A stretch of DNA of 64,000 nucleotides from Pelomonas aquatica (lineage in GTDB: Bacteria; Pseudomonadota; Gammaproteobacteria; Burkholderiales; Burkholderiaceae_C), in assembly GCF_026712205.1 (NCBI RefSeq), contig NZ_JAPPUW010000013.1, forward strand, positions 1 through 64,000, read 5' to 3'. Positions 39,223 to 48,714 of the stretch are shown piece after piece. Under the pieces are notes generated by a model. That model worked only from the letters and a program-made list of their open reading frames with translations. It ran no database searches and was not told the DNA's origin. Numbering within the stretch: position 1 is the stretch's first letter; every line of letters starts with the position of its first letter. The position numbers and the translations under genes are program-made.

Positions 39223-41018
39223 CAGAAGCTTTCTTCCGTGGCCACGGCGCCCTTGTTCGCGAAGATCTGGCTCTTCACGTCGAGGTCGGGCTGCACGCCC
39301 AGCAGGCGCAGCGTCTGCGCCGCCACTTGGCTGAACACCGGGCCTGCGACCTGACCGCCGTAGTGGGCGCCGGCCGTCGGCTCGTCGACCATGACGGCAA
39401 CGACGATGCGCGGCTTGCTGATGGGCGTGATGCCGACGAACCAGGAGCGGTATTTGTGGGCCGCATAGCCGCGGCCTTCCTGCTTGTAGGCCGTGCCGCT
39501 CTTGCCGCCGACGCTGTAACCGGGCACTTGCGCCTCGGGCGCGGTGCCGCCGGGGCCGGCGGCGGCCTGCAGCATCAGCCGCAGCTCCTGCGTGACCTTG
39601 GGCGAGAACACGCGGATGCCGGCCACCGGCTGGTCGTGCGGCTGGCGCAGCATGCTGACGGGGATGATCTCGCCGTCGCGCGCGAACACCGTGTAGGCGC
39701 GGGCCAGCTGGAACAGCGACGCCGACAGGCCGTAGCCATAGCTCATCGTCGCCTGCTCGATGGGCCGCCAGGTCTTCCAGGGGCGCAGCTTGCCGCTGAC
39801 CGCGCCGGGGAAGCTGATCTGCGGCCGCTGGCCCAGGCCGATGGCCGTGAACATCTCGTGCATCTCGCGCGGCTGCATCTGCATCGCGAGCTTGGTGGCG
39901 CCGATGTTGCTGGAGAACTTGATGACGTCGCGCACCGGGATCACGCCGTGGGCGTGGGTGTCGCTGATGACGGCGCCCTGGAAGGCGTATTTGCCGTTGC
40001 CGGTGTCGACCGGCGTGTCGGGCGTGGCGCGGCCGGTCTCCATCGCGAGGCCGGCGATGAAGGGCTTCATCGTCGAGCCGGGCTCGAAGACGTCGGTCAG
40101 CGCGCGGTTGCGCAGCTGCTCGCCGGAGAGGTTCTGGCGGTTGCCGGGGTCGTAGCTGGGGAAGTTGGCCAGGGCCAGCACCTCGCCGCTCTGCGCGTCC
40201 AGCACGACGACGGAACCGGCCCTGGCCTTGTTCTCGGCCACCGCGTCGCGGATGCGCTGGTAGGCGAAGAACTGCACCTTGGAATCCACCGACAGGTCGA
40301 TGTCCTGGCCGTTGGCGGCGGGCACGATGTCGCCGATGTCTTCCACGACGCGGCCCAGGCGGTCGCGCACGACGGAGCGCGAGCCGTCGCGGCCCTGCAG
40401 CTCCTTCTGGAAGGCCAGCTCGATGCCCTCCTGGCCCCTGTCCTCGACATTGGTGAAGCCGACGACATGGGCCGCGGCCTCGCCCTCGGGGTATTTGCGG
40501 CGGTACTCGCGGTCCTGGAAGACGCCCTTCAGGCCCAGGGCCTTGACCTTGGCGGCGGTGTCGTCGTCGGCCAGGCGCTTGAGCCAGACGAAGCGCGTGT
40601 CGGGGTTGAGCTTGGCCTCCAGTTCCTTGTTGGACAGGCCCAGCGCCTTGGCCAGCGCCTGGCGCTTGTCGGCGTCGGCATCGACCTCCTTCGGAATCGC
40701 CCAGATCGACGGCACGGCCACGCTGGCGGCCAGCGTCTGGCCGCTGCGATCGTTGATGCGGCCACGGCTGGCCGGCAGCTCCAGCGTGTGCGCGTAGCGC
40801 GCCTCGCCCTGCTTCTGGAAGAAGTCGGTGTTGAGCACCTGCACATAGACGGCGCGCGCCAGCAGGCCGAGGAAGGCCAGGCCCACGAGGGCGACGAGGA
40901 AGCGCGAGCGCCAGGGCGGCGTCTTGGACGCGAGCAGCGGGCTCGTCGAATAGCTGACGCCTCGGCCGGCGCCGAGCGCCCGGGCGCCGGACTTGTTGGC
41001 CTTGCCGCGACCGCTCAT
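39222..41018 (-). CDS. ftsI: Septal transpeptidase FtsI (PBP3)
   Basis: FtsI is the monofunctional class B penicillin-binding protein that cross-links septal peptidoglycan in a complex with FtsW. It has 598 residues: a cytoplasmic basic tail, one membrane helix (about 41-60), a pedestal domain starting RGRINDRSGQTLAASV, and the transpeptidase domain with Ser315 in the STMK box (EPGSTMKPF), SSN in KFSSNIGAT, and KSG in GGKSGTAYK. The ATG at 41018 lies just left of a 72-base repeat whose other end forms the ftsL stop; upstream codons in frame fall in that repeat. Confidence 0.97.
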   Translation of the reverse strand: MSGRGKANKSGARALGAGRGVSYSTSPLLASKTPPWRSRFLVALVGLAFLGLLARAVYVQVLNTDFFQKQGEARYAHTLELPASRGRINDRSGQTLAASVAVPSIWAIPKEVDADADKRQALAKALGLSNKELEAKLNPDTRFVWLKRLADDDTAAKVKALGLKGVFQDREYRRKYPEGEAAAHVVGFTNVEDRGQEGIELAFQKELQGRDGSRSVVRDRLGRVVEDIGDIVPAANGQDIDLSVDSKVQFFAYQRIRDAVAENKARAGSVVVLDAQSGEVLALANFPSYDPGNRQNLSGEQLRNRALTDVFEPGSTMKPFIAGLAMETGRATPDTPVDTGNGKYAFQGAVISDTHAHGVIPVRDVIKFSSNIGATKLAMQMQPREMHEMFTAIGLGQRPQISFPGAVSGKLRPWKTWRPIEQATMSYGYGLSASLFQLARAYTVFARDGEIIPVSMLRQPHDQPVAGIRVFSPKVTQELRLMLQAAAGPGGTAPEAQVPGYSVGGKSGTAYKQEGRGYAAHKYRSWFVGITPISKPRIVVAVMVDEPTAGAHYGGQVAGPVFSQVAAQTLRLLGVQPDLDVKSQIFANKGAVATEESF

Positions 41019-41022
41019 TGAT

Positions 41023-41094
41023 GCACCCTTCGCGCTGCGCGCTGTCCCGCCAGGCGGGAGCGAGCTTGCTTGGGGCGGCCCTGCGCGACGCTCA
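41023..41094 (+). repeat. 72-base dispersed repeat, copy A (ftsI-ftsL gap)
   Basis: It runs from GCACCCTTCGCGC to GACGCTCA. By my count 60 of 72 bases match copy B at 55208-55279 without gaps. It contains the hairpin CCCGCC-A-GGCGGG and the core GGGGCGGCCC. Its last three bases, TCA, are the stop codon of ftsL read on the minus strand, and its left end lies five bases from the ftsI start, so the element occupies the complete gap. Confidence 0.78.
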
Positions 41095-41355
41095 TGGCGT
41101 GACCCCCGACGCGACGACGGCCGGCGTGATGACGCGCATGCCCAGCCGCTCGCGCGCGACCTGCTCGACGCGCAGATTGGTGGCCTGGGCATGGCGCTCG
41201 GCCGCCAGGCGCTCGGCGTCGGCGGCCAGGCGCTGGCCCTCGGCCCGGGCCTTGTCGAGCTCGGCGAACAGGCGGCGCGACTCGTAGGCGCTGTGCACGA
41301 GCACGACGCCGCTGGCCAGCACGGCCAGGATGAGCAGCAGGTTGAGCTTGGCCAC
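41092..41355 (-). CDS. ftsL: Cell division protein FtsL
   Basis: FtsL is the small bitopic divisome protein that activates FtsWI together with FtsB and FtsQ. It has 87 residues, one membrane helix (about 4-22, LNLLLILAVLASGVVLVHS), and then a periplasmic leucine-zipper coiled coil (about 25-70). It starts with GTG at 41355, four bases after the rsmH stop. Its last codons and stop belong to the 72-base repeat copy A. Confidence 0.93.
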   Translation of the reverse strand: MAKLNLLLILAVLASGVVLVHSAYESRRLFAELDKARAEGQRLAADAERLAAERHAQATNLRVEQVARERLGMRVITPAVVASGVTP

Positions 41356-41359
41356 TGGC

Positions 41360-42313
41360 TCAGGCTTTCAACGGCGCGTCGGTGCGCTCGGCGATGCGCA
41401 GCACGGCCGAGCGGGCCCGCGGGTTGGCCTTGACCTCGGCCGCGCTCGGCATCACGCGGCCCAGGGACTTCAGCGCCAGCGCCGGCGGCGGCGCGAACGG
41501 CGCGCGGCGGTCGAACTCGGCCTTGCTGTGGGCGGCGATGAACTGCTTCACGCGGCGGTCTTCCAGCGAATGGAAGCTGATGACCGACAGCCGGCCGCCG
41601 GGGGCGAGCAGCCGCAGCGCCGCGTTCAGCCCCTGCTCAAGCTGCTCAAGCTCGCGATTGACATGAATCCGAAGGGCTTGAAAGGTGCGCGTGGCCGGGT
41701 CCTGGCCGGGCTCGCGGGTCTTGACCGCGCGAGCCACGAGTTCGCGCAGCTCGTCGGTGCGCGCGAGCGGCGCACCGGCTTCCCGGCGAGCAACAAGCGC
41801 CTTTGCAATCTGGCCAGCAAACCGTTCTTCGCCATAGTCCCGAATCACCTGTGCGATCTCGTGCTCGTCGGCGCGCGCGAGGAAGTCCGCCGCGCTTTCG
41901 CCGCGGGTCGTGTCCATGCGCATGTCCAGCGGCCCGTCGAAGCGGAAGCTGAAGCCCCGCTCCGGGTTGTCGATCTGCGGGCTGGACACGCCCAGGTCCA
42001 GCAGCACGCCATCCACCCGGTGCACGCCGATGGCCGCCAGCTGCTCGGCCATGTCGGCAAAGCCGCCGTGGACGATGGCAAAGCGCGGGTCGGTGACGGC
42101 CGCCGCCGCGGCAACGGCCTCGGGATCGCGGTCGATGCCGATCAGCCGGCCCTCGGGCGCCAGCCGCGCGAGCAGCGCGCGCGAGTGGCCGCCGCGGCCG
42201 AAGGTGCCGTCCACATAGATGCCGTCAGGGCGCGCCAGCACGCCCTCCACGGCCTCGTCCAGCAGCACGGTCGTGTGGCGGAACTCGGCGCCGGGGTTCA
42301 GGTCGGCGCCCAT
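41360..42313 (-). CDS. rsmH: 16S rRNA m4C1402 methyltransferase RsmH
   Basis: RsmH (MraW) methylates N4 of C1402 in 16S rRNA. The 317-residue protein has [14 protein letters not shown], the SAM-binding block [45 protein letters not shown], and [16 protein letters not shown] near the C terminus. The ATG shares one base with the mraZ stop (TGATG). It is the second gene of the dcw operon. Confidence 0.97.
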   Translation of the reverse strand: MGADLNPGAEFRHTTVLLDEAVEGVLARPDGIYVDGTFGRGGHSRALLARLAPEGRLIGIDRDPEAVAAAAAVTDPRFAIVHGGFADMAEQLAAIGVHRVDGVLLDLGVSSPQIDNPERGFSFRFDGPLDMRMDTTRGESAADFLARADEHEIAQVIRDYGEERFAGQIAKALVARREAGAPLARTDELRELVARAVKTREPGQDPATRTFQALRIHVNRELEQLEQGLNAALRLLAPGGRLSVISFHSLEDRRVKQFIAAHSKAEFDRRAPFAPPPALALKSLGRVMPSAAEVKANPRARSAVLRIAERTDAPLKA

Positions 42314-42753
42314 CAGAAGCTGAAGTCCTTGAGCGCGTCGGGCAGCGGGCCGGCCATGACCTCGGCCTCGTGGGCGGCATGGGCCTCGGCGTCCCAGAGC
42401 TCGAAGTGGCTGCCCATGCCCAGCAGCATCACGTCGTTCTTGAGCCCGGCGCTCCTGCGCAGCTCGGGCGAGATCAGCACGCGGGCCGCCGAGTCGATGT
42501 CGACATCCAGCGCGTTGCCGAGAAAGACCCGCTTCCAGCCGGCAGCCGGCATCGGCAGCGCGGCGACCTTGTCGCGGAAGACCTCCCAGGTCGGTCGCGG
42601 GAACAACATCAGGCAACCGTCCGGATGCTTGGTGACGGTCAGCCGCCCTTGGCAGAGCATCTGCAGCGCCTCACGATGCCGAGTGGGAACGCTCAGGCGG
42701 CCCTTGGCGTCCAGCGCCAGGTTGGAGGCTCCCTGAAAGACGATTTCCGACAC
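42313..42753 (-). CDS. mraZ: Transcriptional regulator MraZ
   Basis: MraZ is the SpoVT/AbrB-like repressor of its own dcw operon. The 146-residue protein contains the two family repeats, [18 protein letters not shown] (about 11-28) and the degenerate second one [18 protein letters not shown], each with the DXXXR motif. The start is GTG at 42753. No ATG lies near the conserved FQGAS block. The start codon itself falls in a ladder of GTG triplets spaced by exactly ten bases, which resembles the MraZ operator. Confidence 0.95.
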   Translation of the reverse strand: MSEIVFQGASNLALDAKGRLSVPTRHREALQMLCQGRLTVTKHPDGCLMLFPRPTWEVFRDKVAALPMPAAGWKRVFLGNALDVDIDSAARVLISPELRRSAGLKNDVMLLGMGSHFELWDAEAHAAHEAEVMAGPLPDALKDFSF

Positions 42754-42785
42754 TTTTCACCACGAAACGACACTTAACCCCACTT
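42751..42785 (-). promoter_or_regulatory. Probable MraZ operator: ten-base-spaced GTG repeats
   Basis: On the minus strand GTG triplets begin at 42783, 42773, 42763 and 42753: GTGGGGTTAA, GTGTCGTTTC, GTGGTGAAAA, GTGTCGG. MraZ is known to bind three direct TGGG-type repeats with a ten-base period upstream of its gene. The first repeat is a full match and the others are degenerate. The last one is the start codon. Confidence 0.6.
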
Positions 42786-43174
42786 TAAGCGCCCCAACCC
42801 ACCCGGTCAAGATTCCGCACAAGTTTTTTCAATGAAATCAAGCACTTAGCTTGGCTGTCGAAATTCACAGCTCACCAAGAAAATATCGTTCATAAATAAG
42901 GACTTGCCCGTTACTTGCGAAGCGGCGCTTGAAGTATGGTGGAGCGCGGCACCGTGTTTGTCCCCATCCGCCGGGCCGCCGCCGCGGCTCCGGGCCTGGC
43001 GCTGTCTGGCCGGGGTTTTGCCGCACATATCACGGCAGGCCCGTCTCGCTGGCCGCTCAGATTGCATCCGGGGCGGCGATTTCTGCTGAAATTTCAGCCG
43101 GTTTCATCCTGTTGCGGCCCGCATCAAGAACGCCATCAAGCGGGCCGCACGCTTTCTCCAACCAAGGCTGCTCC
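42754..43174. other. Divergent control region of the dcw cluster and a chemoreceptor gene
   Basis: The part from 42784 to about 42930 is the most AT-rich stretch of the window and should hold promoters for both directions, although I cannot single out convincing -35/-10 pairs. It includes the MraZ operator at its left end. Towards the chemoreceptor it contains the perfect palindrome GCTGAAATTTCAGC (43085-43098) and a 10-bp inverted repeat (43113-43122 with 43140-43149). No coding capacity is convincing. Confidence 0.55.
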
Positions 43175-44731
43175 ATGAAGTTTTTGTCCCAACTGCGTAT
43201 CGGACAACGTCTCGCCGCGGGCTTCACCGTTGCGATCGCCTGCCTGGTGGCCATGGCGGCCCAGGGCTATTTCGGCATCCAGACCCTGAACGGCGAGATC
43301 AGCCGCCTCGTCGGCACCGACTACAAGGCCGCGGCCCTGGCCAACCGCGCGAAGGCCGAGCTCGGCGATGCGTCGCGCTCGATGATGACGACCCTCATCA
43401 TGAGCGGCGAGGAGCAGATCAAGAAGGAGCTGGACACCGTCGCCAGCCAGCTCGAAGCCCACGACAAGACCATGGCCGAGCTGGAGCCGCTGCTGACCGA
43501 CGAGGCCAGCCAGGAGCAGCTCAAGGCGGTCAAGGAGGCGCGCGCCAAGTTCATGCCGGCCCAGGCCTCCTTCGTGAAGATGGTGGCCGCCGGCGACACG
43601 GAAGGCGCGCCGCTGAAGTTCCAGTTCTCGGTGCGGGCCGCCCAGGTCAAGTACCAGGCCGCGCTGGACAAGCTGGTCGAGACCCGCAACGCCGCAATGG
43701 AGGCCGCCGGCCTCAAGTCCAACGGCGTCGCGCACAGGACCGGCCTGCTGCTGATCGCGCTGGCGCTGGCCGCCTGCGTGGCCAGCGTGGCCATCGGCGT
43801 GCTGACGACGCGCGGCATCGTCAACCCGCTGCGCGGCGCGGTGAACGTGGCGCGCCAGGTGGCCTCGGGCAACCTGACCAGCGAGATCGAGGTGCGCAGC
43901 CGCGACGAGACCGGCGAGCTGCTGCAGGCCCTGTCGGACATGAACGAGAGCCTGAAGGGCATCGTCGGCCGCGTGCGCGAGGGCACGGAGTCCATCTCCT
44001 CGGCGTCCAGCGAGATCGCCAGCGGCAACCTGGACCTGTCGGTGCGCACCGAGGCCCAGGCGGCCTCGCTGGAGCAGACGCTGTCGGCCATGAAGACGCT
44101 GACCGACGCCGTGCAGCAGAACGCCCAGAACGCCCAGCAGGCCAACCAGTTGGCCCAGGCCGCCTCGCAGGTGGCTGTCGAGGGCGGCGCGGTCGTGGCC
44201 CAGGTCGTCACGACGATGGGCAGCATCGACGCCTCGTCCAAGAAGATCGTCGACATCATCAGCGTCATCGACGGCATCGCCTTCCAGACCAACATCCTGG
44301 CGCTGAACGCCGCCGTCGAGGCGGCCCGCGCCGGCGAGCAGGGCCGCGGCTTCGCGGTCGTGGCCGGCGAGGTGCGCTCGCTGGCCGGCCGCAGCGCCGA
44401 CGCCGCCAAGGAGATCAAGCGCCTCATCGCCGACTCGGTCGAGCGCGTCGCCCAGGGCAGCCAGCTCGTGGCCCAGGCCGGCAGCACCATGCAGGGCGTG
44501 GTGGCGAGCGTGCAACGGATGACCGACATCATGGGCGAGATCACCCACGCCAGCGCCGAACAGAGCACCGGCATCGAGCGCGTCACGCATACCATCCACG
44601 ACATGGACAAGAGCACGCAGCAGAACGCCGCGCTGGTGGAGCAGGCCGCCGCCGCCGCCGACTCGCTGCGCAGCCAGGCCCATGGCCTCGAAGAAGTCGT
44701 CAGCCTCTTCAAGCTCGAAGCGGCGCACTGA
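43175..44731 (+). CDS. Methyl-accepting chemotaxis protein
   Basis: This 518-residue chemoreceptor has an N-terminal membrane helix (about 8-30) and a periplasmic four-helix-bundle-type sensor (about 31-188). A second helix near 190-212 is followed by HAMP (about 213-265) and a cytoplasmic signalling domain. The signalling hairpin tip is intact: [20 protein letters not shown] followed by [26 protein letters not shown]. No C-terminal NWETF pentapeptide is present, so adaptation enzymes must bind otherwise. AAGG lies about ten bases before the ATG. The ligand is unknown. It ends 34 bases before the chalcone isomerase-like gene. Confidence 0.93.
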   Translation: MKFLSQLRIGQRLAAGFTVAIACLVAMAAQGYFGIQTLNGEISRLVGTDYKAAALANRAKAELGDASRSMMTTLIMSGEEQIKKELDTVASQLEAHDKTMAELEPLLTDEASQEQLKAVKEARAKFMPAQASFVKMVAAGDTEGAPLKFQFSVRAAQVKYQAALDKLVETRNAAMEAAGLKSNGVAHRTGLLLIALALAACVASVAIGVLTTRGIVNPLRGAVNVARQVASGNLTSEIEVRSRDETGELLQALSDMNESLKGIVGRVREGTESISSASSEIASGNLDLSVRTEAQAASLEQTLSAMKTLTDAVQQNAQNAQQANQLAQAASQVAVEGGAVVAQVVTTMGSIDASSKKIVDIISVIDGIAFQTNILALNAAVEAARAGEQGRGFAVVAGEVRSLAGRSADAAKEIKRLIADSVERVAQGSQLVAQAGSTMQGVVASVQRMTDIMGEITHASAEQSTGIERVTHTIHDMDKSTQQNAALVEQAAAAADSLRSQAHGLEEVVSLFKLEAAH

Positions 44732-44765
44732 ACCCATCCCCCGAAGACCAAGACCAGGAGACCTC

Positions 44766-45356
44766 ATGAAGACGAACACCGCCCTCCGCTGGATTGCCGG
44801 CCTGGGCCTCGCCCTCAGCCTCGGTGGCGCCGCGCAGGCCGTCGAAGTCGGCGGCCTGAAGCTCGACGACACCGCCAAGGTGGGCGGCAAGGAGCTCAAG
44901 CTCAACGGCGCCGGCGTGCGCGTGCGCATCGTCGTGAAGGTCTACGCGATGGCCCTCTACCTGACCGAGAAGAAGACGACGACGGCCGGCGTGCTGGAAA
45001 GCAGCGGCCCGCGCCGCTTCACCCTCGGCCTGCTGCGCGAGGTGACCGGCGACGAGCTCGGCCAGGCCTTCATGGCCGGCATCACGGCCAACACCGACAA
45101 GGCCGAGCGCTCCAAGTTCGTCAACCAGCTCGCGCAATTCGGCGAGGCCTTCGTCAGCATCCCGCAGGCCAAGAAGGGCGACATCATCACCGTGGACTGG
45201 GTGCCCGACACCGGCACGGTGATGGCGCTCAACGGCAAGCAGATCGGCGACCCGCTGAAGGACGTCGGCTTCTACAACGCGGTGCTGAAGATCTGGCTGG
45301 GCGACAAGCCCGTCGACTCCACGCTCAAGCCGGAGCTGCTGGGCAGCAAGGGCTGA
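44766..45356 (+). CDS. Chalcone isomerase-like periplasmic protein
   Basis: This 196-residue protein has a Sec signal peptide (about 1-25, ending GGAAQA). The chalcone isomerase-like fold is recognisable from FVKVYAMALYL-type and FYNAVLKIWLGDKPVD blocks: RIVVKVYAMALYLTEKK near residues 58-74 and DVGFYNAVLKIWLG near 167-180. Bacterial members lack flavonoid activity and probably bind fatty acids or other hydrophobic ligands; the role is unknown. AGGAG lies seven bases before the ATG at 44766. A strong terminator follows. Confidence 0.87.
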   Translation: MKTNTALRWIAGLGLALSLGGAAQAVEVGGLKLDDTAKVGGKELKLNGAGVRVRIVVKVYAMALYLTEKKTTTAGVLESSGPRRFTLGLLREVTGDELGQAFMAGITANTDKAERSKFVNQLAQFGEAFVSIPQAKKGDIITVDWVPDTGTVMALNGKQIGDPLKDVGFYNAVLKIWLGDKPVDSTLKPELLGSKG

Positions 45357-45375
45357 CGGCGCCATGCGCCAGCGA

Positions 45376-45418
45376 CCGCGCCACGCCGCCAGCGCGCCGT
45401 GGCGCGGCATGCCTTTTT
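45376..45418 (+). terminator. Intrinsic terminator behind the chalcone isomerase-like gene
   Basis: A perfect 10-bp stem, CCGCGCCACG (45376-45385) with CGTGGCGCGG (45398-45407), is followed by CATGCCTTTTT. It begins 19 bases after the stop codon. Confidence 0.82.
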
Positions 45419-45464
45419 CACGCCGTTCTTTAACGTGCCCGTCTTGTGGCAGCATGACCTCATC

Positions 45465-47819
45465 TTGAGCCGCAAGCCCTCCTCCTCGCTCTTCGCCGCG
45501 CTGGCCCTCGGCGCCAGCATCGGCCTGCTGCTGCCGGCTCTGATCGTCGGCGGCCTGTTCATCGGGCTGCGCGAGTCCCAGGTCGCCGAGCAGGCCCTGC
45601 AGCGCGACCTCGACGCCAAGCTCGACGTGCTGGCCAGCAGTCTGCCCGAACTGCTGTGGAACCTGGACGCCGTCGCCGCGCGCGAGGTCGTGTCGGCCAT
45701 CGTCAAGTCGCCCGAGGTCGTGCGCGTCAGCGTCAGCGACGCCTCCCAGGGCCAGCCCTTCATCGAGAACCACCTGCCCGAGCGGCGCCTGGGCCGCACG
45801 CTGACCGGCGAGCGCGACATCCTGCGCGGCGCCACGCGCATCGGCCACATCCAGATCGAGATCGACGACCATCTCAGCACGGCCGCCGTGCTGCGCCAGC
45901 GCTGGCTCTACGGCGCCACGGTCGGCGGCCAGTTGCTGGCGTCGCTGGCCCTGGTGCTGTGGCTGCTGAATTCGCGGCTGTTCCGCCCGCTGCGCGAACT
46001 CGGCGGCTTCGCCAACGACCTCGCCCAGGGCCGCTTCAACGCGAAGCTGCAGCACAAGCGCCGGGACGAGATCGGCCTGCTCGGCGGCCACCTGGAGCAC
46101 ATGCGCGACGCGCTGCAGCAGCAGTTCGACGCCCAGCGCGCCCTCATCGAAAGGCTGCGCGGCATGGCCGAGACGGCGCCCGGCGTCGTCTACCAGCTGC
46201 GCCTGGCGGCCAGCGGCGAATTCTCGTTCGCCTACGTCAGCGAGGCGGTGCGCGAATACTTCCGGCTCGGCAGCGCCGAACTGGGCCGCAGCGCCGCCCC
46301 CTGGTTCGAGCGCATCCACCCCGACGACCGCAATGCCGTGCGCGAGAGCCTGCTCGCGTCCGCCCGCAGCCTCGGCCCCTGGCAGCAGGAGTTCCGCGCG
46401 CTCCAGGCCGACGGCGGCGAGCGCTGGCTCTACGGCAACGCCATCGCGCAGCGCGAGGCCGACGGCAGCGTGCTGTGGCACGGCTTCCTGACCGACATCT
46501 CGCGCCAGCGCCGCGACCAGCTGGAGCTGGAGCGCTACCGCCATCACCTGGAGGAACTCGTCGAGGCCCGCACCGCCGAGCTGGCCGAGGCCACCGAGGC
46601 CGCGCAGGCCGCCAGCCTGGCCAAGAGCGCCTTCCTCGCGAACATGAGCCACGAGATCCGCACGCCGATGAACGCCATCATCGGCCTGACCTATCTGGCC
46701 CAGAGCGACGCCGTCGAGCCGGTGCAGCAGCAGCGCCTGCAGAAGGTGGCCAATGCGGCCGAGCACCTGCTCAGCGTCATCAACAACGTGCTCGACTTCT
46801 CCAAGATCGAGGCCGGCAAGCTGCAGCTGGAGCGCGTCGAGTTCAGCGTCGACGAGGTGCTGGACAACGTCGCCAACATGACGCTGCAGAGCGCCGCGGC
46901 CAAGGGCCTGAAGGTCGAGTGCGACATCGCCCCGGCGCTGCAGGGCCGCCCGCTGCTGGGCGACCCGCAGCGCATCACCGAGCTGCTGCTGAACTTTGCC
47001 GGCAACGCGGTCAAGTTCACCGACCGCGGCTTCGTGCGCCTGTCGGCGCACAGCGAGGGCTGGCCTTCGCCGCAGCGCCTGGCCGTGCGCTTCGAGGTGC
47101 AGGACAGCGGCATCGGCATCGCCCCGGAGGCGCAGGTGCGGCTGTTCCAGGATTTCGAGCAGGCCGACAAGTCCACCACGCGCCGCTACGGCGGCACGGG
47201 CCTGGGCCTGGCCATCTGCCGCCGCCTGGCCGAGCTGATGGGCGGCATCGTCGGCGTGGACAGCACGCCCGGCGGCGGCAGCCGCTTCTGGTTCCAGGTC
47301 AACGTCGAGCCCACCGACATGAACGACGAACACGTGCCCGAGGCCGATACGCTGACCCGCTCGCACACCGCGCGCGAGCGCCTGGCCGCGCTGGCCGCCA
47401 GCCACCCGCGCAAGGTGCTGCTGGCCGAGGACAACCCGGTCAACCAGGAGGTCGCGCTGGCGCTGATCGGCAGCACAGGCCTGGTCGCCGACGTGGCCGC
47501 CGATGGCCGGCAGGCTGTCGACATGGTCGGCAGCGGCGACTACGCGCTGGTGCTGATGGACGTGCAGATGCCCGTCATGGACGGCCTGGACGCGACCCGC
47601 GCGATCCGCCGCCTGCCCCAGGGCGCCGAGCTGCCCATCCTGGCGATGACGGCCAATGCCTTCGACGACGAGCGCCAGCGCTGCCTGGACGCCGGCATGG
47701 ACGACCACGTCGCCAAGCCCGTCGTCGCCGAACAGCTGTTCTCGACGCTGCACGACTGGCTGTCCGGCCAGCGCGCGACGCTCAAGGGGTCGCGCCGGGC
47801 GCCCCCTGCGACTCCTTGA
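45465..47819 (+). CDS. Hybrid sensor histidine kinase/response regulator
   Basis: This protein of about 784 residues has an N-terminal membrane helix, a short periplasmic region, a second helix near 145-165, HAMP, a PAS domain (about 230-330), a coiled coil, HisKA with the phospho-acceptor in [19 protein letters not shown], and an HATPase with GIGIAPEA and [12 protein letters not shown]. It ends with a receiver domain: [14 protein letters not shown], phospho-Asp in [13 protein letters not shown], and AKP lysine. The start is uncertain. GTG 45399 lies inside the upstream terminator stem and is unlikely. GTG 45435 or TTG 45465 are better placed; I use the latter. The output partner is not encoded nearby. 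Its 3' end overlaps the convergent carbonic anhydrase gene by 38 bases. Confidence 0.88.
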   Translation: MSRKPSSSLFAALALGASIGLLLPALIVGGLFIGLRESQVAEQALQRDLDAKLDVLASSLPELLWNLDAVAAREVVSAIVKSPEVVRVSVSDASQGQPFIENHLPERRLGRTLTGERDILRGATRIGHIQIEIDDHLSTAAVLRQRWLYGATVGGQLLASLALVLWLLNSRLFRPLRELGGFANDLAQGRFNAKLQHKRRDEIGLLGGHLEHMRDALQQQFDAQRALIERLRGMAETAPGVVYQLRLAASGEFSFAYVSEAVREYFRLGSAELGRSAAPWFERIHPDDRNAVRESLLASARSLGPWQQEFRALQADGGERWLYGNAIAQREADGSVLWHGFLTDISRQRRDQLELERYRHHLEELVEARTAELAEATEAAQAASLAKSAFLANMSHEIRTPMNAIIGLTYLAQSDAVEPVQQQRLQKVANAAEHLLSVINNVLDFSKIEAGKLQLERVEFSVDEVLDNVANMTLQSAAAKGLKVECDIAPALQGRPLLGDPQRITELLLNFAGNAVKFTDRGFVRLSAHSEGWPSPQRLAVRFEVQDSGIGIAPEAQVRLFQDFEQADKSTTRRYGGTGLGLAICRRLAELMGGIVGVDSTPGGGSRFWFQVNVEPTDMNDEHVPEADTLTRSHTARERLAALAASHPRKVLLAEDNPVNQEVALALIGSTGLVADVAADGRQAVDMVGSGDYALVLMDVQMPVMDGLDATRAIRRLPQGAELPILAMTANAFDDERQRCLDAGMDDHVAKPVVAEQLFSTLHDWLSGQRATLKGSRRAPPATP

Positions 47820-48687
47820 TGATGCGCCCGGAGCCGGCCTGCAGCGGCCGCGCATTCATCGGGTAGAGCCGCGCGAAGATGCCGATCTGCTGGGCCGTCA
47901 GCGGCACCGGCTGGCGCATCACCATCCACAGCACGCCCTCGCTGCAGGGCGGCGTCGTCAGCGAGCCCATATAGGTGTAGTAGCCGCGCTCGGCGGGCAG
48001 CAGCTGGCCCGGGTCGAGCGGGGCCTGGGCCTGCAGGGCCTCGCCCTTCTCCAGCGGCAGATTGGCCCAGACCACCTGCACGACCGGCTGGGGCTTGTCG
48101 TCGCGGCCGCGCTCCAACGGCACGGCGACGACGGCCAGGCGGCCCTGCTCGTCGCGGTGCACGAGGTGGACCACCATGTCGAACTGGCGGCCGTTGATGC
48201 GCTCCTCGCTCGGGCGGTGGAAGTGGAACTGCAGCAGCTCGAAGCGCCGGCCCATGACCGTCAGGCCGCTGCCCGGCGCGACATTGACCTGCACGGTGTG
48301 GCCGTTGTCCAGCACCGAAAAGCCGCCGACGCGGTAGTCGAAGGCGATGGGCTCCAGGTCCACGGCCAGCCCGTCGCGGATGTCGATGGGGCTCTGGCGC
48401 GTGCCGGCCGCGCAGAGCCGGTTCTCCGGCGCCAGCTCGCCCCAGTGCTCGGGGCCGACGTCGCCGGCATAGCCCCAGTGGGCTGCGTGGGCCGCCTCGG
48501 CCTTGGCCGGCTTCGCGGCCCGCGGCGCCGGCCTGGGCCTGGCCGTGGCGCTGCCCTCGCCCGGGTTGGACAGGCGCTCGGCCAGGCGCTGGCGCAGCGC
48601 CTCCACGGGTTCCTTCGGCTCCTCGGCCGGCGCCGCCGCCGCGGCCAGCAGCAGCGCGCCAAGCCACCAATGCGTCTTCTTCATCAT
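47782..48687 (-). CDS. Alpha-class carbonic anhydrase, periplasmic
   Basis: This 301-residue protein hydrates CO2 in the periplasm. A signal peptide (to about residue 21) is followed by a proline/alanine-rich spacer and the alpha carbonic anhydrase domain: [25 protein letters not shown], zinc histidines in [12 protein letters not shown] and [11 protein letters not shown], and the active-site block [19 protein letters not shown]. All three zinc histidines are present. The spacer of about 45 residues before the domain is longer than usual. Its stop codon lies inside the 3' end of the hybrid kinase gene on the opposite strand. Confidence 0.93.
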   Translation of the reverse strand: MMKKTHWWLGALLLAAAAAPAEEPKEPVEALRQRLAERLSNPGEGSATARPRPAPRAAKPAKAEAAHAAHWGYAGDVGPEHWGELAPENRLCAAGTRQSPIDIRDGLAVDLEPIAFDYRVGGFSVLDNGHTVQVNVAPGSGLTVMGRRFELLQFHFHRPSEERINGRQFDMVVHLVHRDEQGRLAVVAVPLERGRDDKPQPVVQVVWANLPLEKGEALQAQAPLDPGQLLPAERGYYTYMGSLTTPPCSEGVLWMVMRQPVPLTAQQIGIFARLYPMNARPLQAGSGRIIKESQGAPGATP

Positions 48688-48714
48688 CTGGATTTCGGCG
48701 TCGCCGGCCCGGGC

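Noticed and set aside
45399-45464. GTG 45399 as start of the hybrid kinase
   Set aside because: The codon lies inside the right arm of the intrinsic terminator of the preceding gene and has no ribosome site.
44709-47855. 1048-codon open frame on the minus strand opposite the chalcone isomerase-like and hybrid kinase genes
   Set aside because: It crosses a strong plus-strand terminator and two real genes, and the translation has no recognisable domain.
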